From NCBI GenBank assembly GCA_016858145.1, contig JAEHOE010000063.1, forward strand, positions 186,001-250,000: a DNA stretch of 64,000 nucleotides, read 5' to 3'. The position numbers and the translations under genes are program-made. Every line of letters begins with the position of its first letter. Positions within the stretch are counted from its first letter, which is position 1. The stretch comes from Edaphochlamys debaryana (lineage: Eukaryota; Chlorophyta; Chlorophyceae; Chlamydomonadales). The notes under the pieces are model-generated. The model made no database searches. It was not told the DNA's origin and was given only the letters and a program-made list of their open reading frames with translations. Below are positions 23,716-34,300 of this stretch, piece by piece.

Positions 23716-26700
23716 CTCTTGATACTAGGTGCACCAGCCACGAGGGGGTGGGTCCATGCCGGCTGGCAGCGGTCCAGCCACCTCATGTGGTGCCATGTGG
23801 AGGCCATCGTCGTGGGCTTGGCTGTGTCAGGCCCGAATCCGGAGGGCTACTAGCCCCTGCATGCACAAGTAGCAGAAGGATGATGCTAAGCGCTTGCTAA
23901 TATCCTATTATTACGGGAGGGCACGTGGTACACGCACGTGGGGACCTCGTAACTTGGGCTCATAACCCAATCAAGAGGGGAATTCACTCTGTGCAGTTTC
24001 GCGCACCCCGTTTCGGGGGTCGTTACTTCGGCCGGGGACGGTTGGGCACGAGCATCGGGAAGGTGGATCAGCGGCGAGCGTGTCGGGCTACTGCTTGATA
24101 GCGGCAGGAGAGCATTTGCATTGTAGGTGCCAGGCGGGTCTGCAAAAACACGGGAGTCACGAATTGGAAGGGATTGCAGAAGCAGCCGCTGGATTGTTTG
24201 ATTCCAGCAGGGAATGAGCCAATGGGTATCAATGCGTACTTGAGACATTGATAATTGCTCGGGCACGGGATGCCATGATGCCTTTCCAGCAGCCCATCTA
24301 TCCACTTGGGAAAGGTCCGGTCCTGCCCGAGCGAGGGGTTGATTGGCTCAGCCCTTTTTCGCGTATGGGCATCCCTCTACGTGTCCACTTGGCCTTGGCA
24401 CTATGCACTTATGCATGCCGGGACGTGGTCCCTTGTATCACGCTCGCATGGCTGACTCAAGATGCCTTACCGAGCTCTCTGTTCTTTTTGCCAGAGATCA
24501 GGCCCTGAGAGATGCTGGGCTGGAATAGATTGTGTGGGCTGTGGATGCGCAGGTCATCTTTCATCTCTGCTGGAGAGACGGATGGAGGTTAACAAAGCAC
24601 AATTCTTGCTGCCGCTTGCGGCTGATGACGTAGATAGGGTATTACGAGCAGATCAGGATGGAGGCGCATGGAGCACCACTCTTGCTGCCGCTTCCGGCCT
24701 ATGGGGTCAAGGATTGCTTTGACGCTGCCGCTAGCGTAGCTCGATTGCGTGCATCCACATCCAGTTCAACATTGCGAGGGCTTGTCACTCGTTTAGGAGG
24801 TTTCACCGTTGTGCCCCTCTCGGTGTTTGTTTAAGGCTGCTGCGCACTGAAACAGGTTCACTCAGCGTTGCTGTAGCTCTGGGATGCTACATGCTGCATG
24901 CTTTGTAGCATGCTGGTCAGGGGGAGGGGAACGGCGGCCTCTCTGCTTGATCAAAATTGGATTCCGGGCTTTGGGACTGAGCCCCCGGCAAGCCGTCGTC
25001 CTGTGGCCTTTGCCGCCTTGCTTACATCATGGGGCAGGGTGCGAGATTATCTGCCCTGCCTTGATGTATTATGCCCTACCTGCCCGCTGCAAAGCGAGGG
25101 ATGTGGTCACCATGTGCGTGGACGTGGGGACTCTGGTTCTTCTAACTGGGGCCAGCGGCCTTCGCTTTGCCTCCGCGGGTGTGCATGCTTCAAGTTGACG
25201 GCGGTGGGCGCTGTGATGTACGTTAACGCTGCACTGCAGGCGGATGGGGGAGTTGGCTGCACAAGTGTGAAGCAAAGATGCATGGGATGGGGATGGTGCT
25301 CATTACTAATGCGGCCCGGCTGGGCCTCAACATGCACAAGCGTGAAGTAGCATGCATGGGATGCGGTTGGATAAGCAGTGATGCCTGACGGTATGAGGGT
25401 TCGGCTAATGTGCGTGCGTGCGTGCGTGCGTGCAGCCCTGCTATTGGGAGCACATGTTCATGCACACCGCAGGCTGAGTTGGGCGCGCACGCGTGTCGTG
25501 TCTCGCTGAGGTCTTGGGGGACGAAGCATTGTGCAAGGATGAGCACTTGCAGTCTCCCTCGAGTACTGTGCTCGAAGCTTCCGATACTGCCCTGAAAGCT
25601 ACCAACCTTGCAGCCAATTCATGAATGCAAGAGCACCAAGAGGAAGGAAGCTGGCTATTGTTAATTGCTGAAGGTGTGAGATAGAGTGGCATTGTTCCAT
25701 GTGTCGGTAGGTGTCATGGATCTCACCCGTCTCAGGCTCTTCGTCGATGCCGTGACTTAGAAGTAGCTGTGCTGTACTGCTCTTGCGACGTGAGGTCATG
25801 CGCCCATTTTGGCCCCTGCTGGCACTGCTGGCACTCTGGCATGGGTACGGCCTTGGTTGCTGCAGCCCTCGTGCGACCTTAAGGAACAGCTCAATCAGGG
25901 TGGTATTGTTGCGTCAGAACCTTTAACATGGTGAGTCGTCCGTGCCTCTATCCAGTTCGAAACACTTCGTGGGCGCACTCCATCCCACGATCAATTGATC
26001 GGCAAACACTCATGTAGAGTCTGGGGTAGAGGTCAGATCTATCTGGGGGGGGCGCGGCCAGGGGCTGGCCAGCCTCTCAGCACGGGAAACGGCAACAAGT
26101 AAAGGATCTTAGCAGGGGCCTGTCCTAAGACCATCAGCCTCATCGAGGTGTCGAATAACCGCCCTCCAAGCAAAAGTCCCCCCCTTCCCCCCACTCGGAT
26201 TGTACACACGTACTGCGCTGGGTGCGTGCAGGTCCCTGGCACCCTGGAGGCCACCCCAGGACACAGCCTAGACGGACGGAGACCTCTGACCTTCCTGCCA
26301 TGCAGTGCACAGCTTAGTTGGGTCTACACAGGCCTCAACCTGCTCACAATTACACCGATCCACTCCGACGTCAAGGTGGTTGATGGGTACTTGCGCCCTT
26401 CCTTCCTTTGCCACTCAGTGTCCCTATAGTCCCTACCTGCCAACCGTCCCAGGTGAAAGGCTCCCATCGCAACGCAAAGGATGAACTCCAAAGCACCACC
26501 CTCCAGATTCGGCGCCCCCTCATCTGTCAATAGTTAGTTCAACTCTGTAATGGCCACATGTGATGGGATCTGCTCCGGACACGCCGCCTACGCCCATCGC
26601 CAGGTGGCCGCCTCTACTGTGGCCATGCGGTTGGAGCGTGGCCCTGCCGAATGAAGCAAGGGCTCAGCACAAATGCCAAGCGCCGGGCCTCAACCGTCAG

Positions 26701-27790
26701 CACAACGCCACAACAACTAAAGCAGGGCAAAGCTCCAGCAGCACCAAGCTTTCACCTCACCACAGGGCTCGTCGCCGCAACCCAGGCACGCCATCGCTCC
26801 TCCCCGCCCCCAGTCATGCACGCATGCACATATCTATCACCCAGCTCCCACCGCATCCTTGATACCCCCGGCCAGCACACATCTCAGCGGTGCTCGGCCC
26901 CAGACCGACAAAAGCCTGGCTTCAGTACAGATCTTGACCTGCACCCGCCGTACAGTACCCCGTGCCCTTTATCCGAATCATCCCTACAGTCCCTCATCAT
27001 CATGACCTCGCTCCTATCTAAGCATTGCTAGCCAGCGAAAAGCGGCGAGTGGGGTCTGGAAGATGACCACACAGCCGAGCGACCTACTGGCTACGTTTTG
27101 GGGGCAGCACCCAACCGCCAGACCAACGCGTTGTCTCCCTCTCTCCGGCAGTGCCCAGCGTGTCATCTTCCTTGAGTTTATTGATTTCCCGCCTTCATTT
27201 ACGTTAGTCCTCTCCCCTTCCTCGCTAGCTCCTCGACGATTAATTCAGGGATCGATGAAGCATAGCATCAGGACGCACCGTCATCTCACTTTGGCCTAAA
27301 AGCTAGACACGACTGACCGCAGCAGCAGTGCCGCCAGTCATCCCGTGCGTGCGTATGCATGCAATAGCAAACAGCGGCCATGCCCTCTGCAACCAACGTA
27401 CATTGGTGGGAGCCGCACCAGCCTGCCACCTGCCTGCCCACCCCCCTATTATGGCCACCATAGGCTAGTAAACGCAAATCCTACCATGGCCCTCACGCGA
27501 GGGGCTGCTGTACAGCAGCCGTTCACGAGTCAGAACTCTCACATTCTCTCAATGCGCCCAAGCCCTCTCTCAATGCGCCCAAGCCCCAGAGAAATTGCAG
27601 CCGAGCTTATTGGAACCTTGAAGGAATTGCGCCAGTTGGCTCCCAGGTTTCACGTACCTAACCACCAATGTGACAGCAGCGTCCACCACAACAGGGAAGA
27701 CGGTGCGGACTCTGGCCTGTCCCTTCCCCAGGAGGTGGCTGGACCGCTGCCAGCCGGCATGGACCCACACCCCCGTGGCCGGTGTACCTA
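23716..27790. other. 4.1 kb gap between convergent cyclases B and C
   Basis: Both neighbouring genes end here. The first 60-70 bases after each stop codon are still homologous in inverted orientation (23722-23785 against 27720-27790), so the duplication covered the 3' UTR. The rest is AT-richer than the genes. It shows a TGCG microsatellite and two weak duplicated blocks (24600-24700 and 25255-25365). No coding region is convincing. Confidence 0.55.
25411..25433. repeat. TGCG microsatellite
   Basis: About six uninterrupted copies of the tetranucleotide tgcg. A simple slippage repeat in noncoding DNA. Confidence 0.8.
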
Positions 27791-30700
27791 CTACTCCACA
27801 GCAACAGCCACCGCATCGCCCCACAGGAACGTGTCCATGCGGCCCTTGCCCTTGACCTCAATGCCGCCCGTGGGCGCCCAGCCCTGGCGCTGGTCAGGGG
27901 ACAGGAGCACAAACTGCAAGGGGAAGGATTGCAGGGGAAGGGAGGAGGAGGGCCGGGACGTCAGGGGAAAGGGAGGAATGGAGGGAGACGTGGCTCCAAG
28001 TCCTATCTTCTCGCCCAGTGCCCTGGGTGCCCCTGTTCCAAAGCCCCTTTCCACCCACCGTGTCGCTCGAGGCGTGGATGGCCCCCGCCTGCGAAGTGCT
28101 CTCCATGCGGCTGGCCGTGTTGACCGTGTCTGAGCGACGGAGGAAGGGGTTGGCAAACACATGTTGGAAGGGGTCAGCGCTTTATATGCGGGCGAACCTC
28201 TCTTCATCGCATTGACCCTGCCCCGCCATCCACAAGCAGACCCACCTCCGAACAGGCAGAAGCGGGGCATGCGGGTGCCCACCACGCCGCTGACCACGGG
28301 GCCGGAGTGGATGCCCACGCGGATCCTGACCGGCTCGCCCGTGGTGGGCAGGGTCACAGCGGCGGCAGCGTGCAGCATGGCCTGCAGGGAAGGGGAGCGG
28401 AGGCGGAGCATTAAGCCTCATCCTTTCAAGCTCTGCCTCCTGAGCGCAGGTTGCTTAACGCAGGTTGCCGTACCAAGCCTCTGTGACCACCTGCGCAAAG
28501 CTGAAGACCTGGTTCGCCTGACGCGGGTCCGACACGCCGCCGCCCTGCACCGCCGCCATGCCATCCGCGTCCTCGGCGATCAGGCCCCCAGCCACCACGT
28601 AGCAGTCGCCGATGGTCGCCACCTTGTACACGCCGTGCACGTCGAGCAGGGAGTCGAAGCGCACGAAGAGGTCGTTGAGGAACTTCATGACCACGCATGC
28701 GGGCAGCTGCTTGCACATGGGCGTAAAGCCTGCACGGGAGGGGCGGGGGCATGGGGCTCAGCCTTCAGTCGTTGAGCTGTTGCTTCAAGCCAACCACCAA
28801 GGCCAGCCCAGCACGCCCTTGTGCCCTCACCCTGCGGCACCTCTCTCCCTCTATCCCCCACGCACCCTGGATGTCTGCAAACAGGATCGTGACCTGGGGG
28901 TGCCACGTGGCCAGGCGCGTGCAGTCCCGCACTTGGGGGCGCCAGGTGGGAGTGGGGGGGGCAGCGTCACCGTCAGACGGGCCCTCGTCCTCAGGCGCTG
29001 GGGCAGGCTGGCAGCCCTCCTCCGTCATGTATGCGAGCACGTGGCGAGGGAAGACCTGCTCCAGGAGGCGATGCTCCATCTCGGAGACCTGTCGTGAGGA
29101 GGGAAGCAGAGATAGCAGTCAAGTCAAGGAAGGTCACGGGATGCTGAAGGCCGAGCTCCCTACACTTCCAGTACTGCGGGCCCCTGTGTTTCCCAGGCTT
29201 CGTTCCCTGCTGGCCCTGTGCCCCTCCCACCTGCGCGATGTGCCTCTCCGCCTCCACCTTGGCCGTCACGTCCCTCTGCATCACCACCAGGTACCGAGCG
29301 CCGCTGTCTGGGTCCTCCACCGCAGCGGCGCACACCTCGTGCCACGCCCGGCCAGTCTCCGGACCCGCCCTGGCCTCTGCCGCTGCCACGCCGGCCTCAG
29401 CCTCTGGCTGCTGCTGCTGCTGCGTGGGCCCCTGCTCCTCCGCCTCCCCTTTACCTGTGGCGGCCCTCAGTGACACCTGCCTGGGATGCTCTGTGGGTGA
29501 CGCGAGAGCTGCCAAACGCGCCCGGTCAGCGGCCCCCGGTACCGCCGGTGCCCTGAATGAGTAAGTCCGGAGACGAGCTACCATGTCCGCCGCCGATGAG
29601 AGGCCGGGGTCTTCGTCCTCGCCGGTGGCTGCTCCGCCTGCCGCCACACTCCCGCTTCCAGTGCGCAGGGCCAGAGCCTTGTGCGAGGGCCGGCTGGTCA
29701 GCCGACTGCCCTCCATGCCAGACGCAGTGGGCGCATTGACGAGGGAGCTCGCGAATTGCAGGAGCCGGGGCGCGCCGCTGTGTGTGCTGCCGCCGCTGTC
29801 GGCCGCGTGCTCTCTGGAGCCGACGGCGAGGAGGCTGAGCACGCTGTGCCGTCGAGCGGCGGAGCGCGCGTTGGCCGCGGTTGCCGGAGCGCCGAGCTCA
29901 TCAGGCGGCGGTGGGTCCAACGCATTGAGCGCGGTCTGGGACCGACTCCTGGACATGCTCGAGCCAGGGGTCGCATCGAGCAGCGGCCGCCTCGGCTGTG
30001 CAAAACCTTCCGTAGGAGAGTCTTGTGGCGCGGTCGCGCGGCGACCCAGAGTGAATGACTTGCTTCCTCGGAGCGTAACGCTCGCGCGGGCGGCGCTCGC
30101 CAGGTGGGACGGCAGCGGGCCCAGCCGGTCCGTGTGGAGCAGCTCCGAGGACGCATCGTCACCCGACCGCACGTCCACGGCAGTGGTGGTCGCGGCAGCT
30201 GTTGCGGTGGACGCGAGGGCTGAGCTCATGCTGTGGCCGTCGCGTGTGCAGGCGCTGGCCAAGCCGGCCACATTGTCTGACACGGCCTTGGAGAGAGGCG
30301 GCGGTCCGAGGACGCCGCGGGGGCGCGTGAGAGCGCTTACCGATGGCTGGCGTCCCACGCTGATGGGGGTCGTTGTTGAGCACGCGTCCAGGTCTGGAAG
30401 CATCAGCTGTGGAAGCGTGGGGAAGACAGTTGCACGGGAACGGAAGTGCGCTAGTAGCTAGCCGGGCAGGCGGGCAGACACATCACCCAGCAGCCTAGCC
30501 CGTGTGTATGTGATGCGCAACCACACAGGTGAGCTTGCCCATTCCCACCCAGCTTGGCCGTGTCAACTAGGTGGGCATACACCCATTACACCCATGCCAG
30601 GTCTACCAGGTCCTTCCCTCGACGCGGCCGGGGCCAACTCACCGCCCATGTGGATGTTGCCATGGGAGCCGCGGACGTGAACCGCTTCGAGCTGCGGCGA

Positions 30701-31226
30701 TGTAGGAAGAAGGAAACCAAGTTGCTTTGGGGGCCCGCAAACACTGTCGTTGGCACATGCCTTGGCCAGCTCCCTCCTGAACCAGCCAGAGCTGCCAAGC
30801 ACTCACCTCTGCTGCCGCCGGAAGGACTCCTGCTGAGGCGTGCCGCCGTTGCTGATGAACAGCGCAGCAACCCGCACCGTCTCCACGTCCACGCCCAGGA
30901 GGCTGCCCATGAGTCCGGACCCGCGGGCCTCTTGATCCGAGCGGCTGTTAATGCTGCTGCTGCTGCTGCTGGAGAGCGGGCGGTGAGAGACGCTACACGT
31001 ACGCGTGGGATTGGCACTGAAGCCCTGTCCCCGACCCAGCACGCTGCCCGACCGCGGCAGGCTCGTCCAGCCGCTGGGCTCGAGGCAACCCGTACCACAG
31101 GCAGTGTCACTCCCGTGTCCTGCCGCCGCCAGGGATGGGGCACCTGGCCTTGGCTCCCCCAGAAGAGACTCCGCGGCACGTGCCACTCGGCCGGTGGGTG
31201 GACGAGAAGTGACGGGAAGTGCAGCT
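27791..31226 (-). CDS. Guanylate cyclase, copy C (5'-truncated paralogue)
   Basis: Third paralogue, on the minus strand. Exons from the right: about 30807-31226, 30643-30691, 29231-30406, 28866-29088, 28491-28729, 28246-28381, 28059-28129 and 27791-27913, about 812 residues. All phases agree and no frame break is seen. Catalytic motifs are complete: [35 protein letters not shown] and [12 protein letters not shown]. The glutamate of the guanine-type VETIGD motif is alanine here (VATIGD), so base specificity or activity may differ. The counterparts of exons 1-2 and the first part of exon 3, which hold the front half of the PAS domain, are absent; homology starts near [11 protein letters not shown] at about 31190. 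No ATG start of its own is obvious. The next feature upstream on the same strand is the receptor kinase, only about 150 bases away, so the 5' end may be a fusion. Confidence 0.82.
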
Positions 31227-31244
31227 CTGGGCTTATGTGCATGC

Positions 31245-31249
31245 TTACA
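31245..31249 (-). terminator. Putative TGTAA poly(A) signal after the receptor kinase
   Basis: The minus strand reads TGTAA about 125 bases after the kinase stop codon (31375-31377) and just before homology to cyclase C begins. If used, it ends the kinase transcript on its own and argues against a kinase-cyclase fusion. Confidence 0.35.
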
Positions 31250-31374
31250 TTGCGTTTGCCATGGATCCGAGAACCCACAACGGAGAACCGCCTTCTGTCA
31301 ATTTGAGCTGCGGCCGGGGCGGGTTTGGGTTTGGCAAACCGGGCATGTCGGTTGGGGGGCGGTTTGGGGGTAGG

Positions 31375-34300
31375 TTACCGGGAGACACGAACCCGGGTTC
31401 GGCCGGAACCCGGCCAGAACCCGGCTAAGGACTGACATAGGGCCGCGAGCCGCCGCAGCGGGTCAGCGTCGAAGGCCTCCGCCAGCAGCCGCACCAGGCG
31501 GGGAGGCCAGCGGGGGGCGCAGCTGCCGCCGCCAGGGCTGCTGCCGCCGCCGCCGCAGCTCTCGGCGGCGGGCGGGCGCGAGGGCATGGGCAGGCGCAAG
31601 CCCCCGAACGCCACCTGCGATCGAGTCAGAGGAAGGGGCAGGGGCAAGGGCGACAAGGCTTGAGCTTGGAAAGGGCCGTAGCAGGAGGGTTTGAAAGACA
31701 GACGCGGCCATGCACGACTGCTCAAAAGGGCGGCACGTGATTGGGGCGGCAGCAAGCCTGGCTCTAGCGGTAAGACCGCTCACCGCGAGGGCGATGTTGA
31801 GGTGGCCCAGCCCCTCCCAGGGCTGCACTCCCGCCGGCATCTCCCACATCAGCACCCCGAAGCTGGGGGGGGAGGAGAGTGAGTGAGCCATTCAAGGCGC
31901 AAAGATACAGGTGCGCGGATGGAGGCCCAGAGGCGCCCACGCCGGGTCCATATGGACTATGCATACCTGGGCCAGGGCCGAGGCGCAGCGGTCGGAGCCT
32001 CTCCCCCGCCTCCCCCCAACCCCCCAGAGCCCCCACCCACCTGTACATGTCAGCTTTGTAGGAGATAGCGGGCTGGTCCTGCAGGTCAAATCACTGCACA
32101 GCAGGGGGTGGAGGTGATGGTAGTGGGGGTAGCAGGCGGGAACAAGGGGCAGAGCTAGGTGCGGCAGGATGGGATGCATGAGCCTCCTGCGAGCGGGAGG
32201 CCCAATGCGTCGTACGACGCGCGGGCACACGTGCGCGCGGGTGGGGCGCCGGACGGCCGGCGGCCCCCGGCCCAGCCCCCACGTCGCGAGGGCCGCCTAT
32301 AGCCGGGCATGGCTCACCTCGGGTGCCATGTACGCCGCCTGGCGAGCAGGGCGGGGGAGAGGGGCCGGGGAAGGGAGGCAAAAATTAGATACTATCAGGT
32401 GGAGTGGAATTGGCCCGATTGGGTAGTGCGCGGCTGGCACGGAGTCGTCACTACGCGCGCACGCCGTTCGCCGGACGGCAGGTGCATGTGTGGTACGGCA
32501 AAAGCCCGTGTGCATGCAGGGCCCGGCGGCCAGTCCTCACCGTTCCAGCGCCGGGGTGGGCGGTGAGAAGGATGGTCTCGCGCAAACGGGAGAGCCCAAA
32601 GTCCTGCACACACGGCAATGCAAGGCAGGAAAGAAGGGTCATCACCAAGGCAGACAGGGAGGGGCGGAGGGCAAATGGGTCTGCCGGCGCGCGGCATCCT
32701 TGACGCCGTTTTACGGCTCATGGCAATAGCGGGTGCATCCCCGTCTCCCCGGTCGGGCCCCTCCCAGGGCATGCCACGCCCACAGCTGAGGCCCCGCTCA
32801 TCATCGAGACTTTGAAGACGGGCCACCCCGGGGACCTGAGGCCCACACCAGGCCCACATCGGGCCCCGCTCAACGCCCCTCGGGCCCAGGTCCGGCTCAC
32901 CGAGATCTTGACCACGGGCGTCGGCCCCCAGGGGTCGTTGATCAGCACCTGGCAGGGGCGCGCAGAGGCATGCGGGGTGGGACAGATGAGGGAACGTTGA
33001 GCCTTGCTGATCAGATAGAATGTGAGCTGCTTGAGCGAGCTGCGGTCCTGTGATGGAGTCCTCGCACGCGCGTCGTTCCGGCTACAGCTACTAGCTGGCT
33101 AGCTCACGTTTCCCGGCTTGAGGTCACGGTGCAGGACGTAGGGGTGCAGGCCGAGCAGGTACTCCAGCCCGGCGGCGATCTCGCCGCCAATGTGGATCAC
33201 CTGGGGGAGAAGGTTGAGGGGAGGCGGGCGAGGGGTACTCGGGTCGAGAGCGGGCAGCAAGCTATCTAGGCCGCCTGGGCGGATTGGAGCAGGGCCAAGA
33301 CAGACAGGGCGAGAGCATTCGAATTCCAGTGCAGCGGGGATGGATGGGTATAGGGGCCCACGGGGGCACAGAGAGAATCTTAGCGGGGCAATAGCACCTC
33401 TCTTCTAAACCCTTGGAAGTTGAGAGCCCTGGCCCCCTCCCGCGGGCCCTGGCCTCGGCACTCGCCCTCACCAGCGGGAGAGGCAGCAGTTCCCTGGAAG
33501 GCCCCTCGCCGTACAGCAATCTGCAGGGCAGTGGCGGCGGCAGTACAGCGGTGCTCAACAGGCAGTCCTCAAGTGACAAAGCTCTCTCCCACCCACCTCT
33601 TCAGGCTGACCTACTAGGCGCGGCTCTCCTCTCTCGTCTCCCCCTAGACCTTGAGCCCCCCCTAAGCCCCTCACCCCCCACCCCCACCCTCCACCCCATG
33701 CCCCCGCCCCAAGCCCCCCGAGGTCGCACACCTCTCCAGGCTGATCTCCATTCGCTCCAGGACCTGCGCGGACCAGCAGGGACCCCGGCAGGAGTGGGCG
33801 GAGCGGCACTGCTTGGACTGAGTGACCCAGAAGCATCCCTGCCTGCCTGTATGTGCCAAGCCTGATCCCTCTCGCCCCTACCCAGGACGCCCCCCGCACC
33901 ATGAAGGGCCGGGGGCCCAGGCTGGCGCCCAGCAGGGTAACGATGTTGGGGTGGCGGCAGCGGGCCAGAACCTCCAGCTCCTGGGCAGGAGGGAGGAGGG
34001 AGGAGGGAGGGAAGAGGCGCGGGCGGGAGGTTAGTGGCCGGGCATATGTGACGGCGTGGTCCGCAAGCAAGGTTGTACCCCGACATAGCAGTCAGGCCTA
34101 GAAATACTACCGAAATCGTTCGACCAGCTCCCGCCTACGTAACTTCCACATGCAGGGAGGCCTCGGCCCCTGCTCCCAAACCCGCCGGCCCCACCCCGGC
34201 CCACAACCACACCTGCAGCAGGGACGCCGCCCGCTCACACGTGTCCCCCACCGCCGCCTCCAGCAGCCCATCCGCCAGCTGCTTCACGGCCACCACCTGG

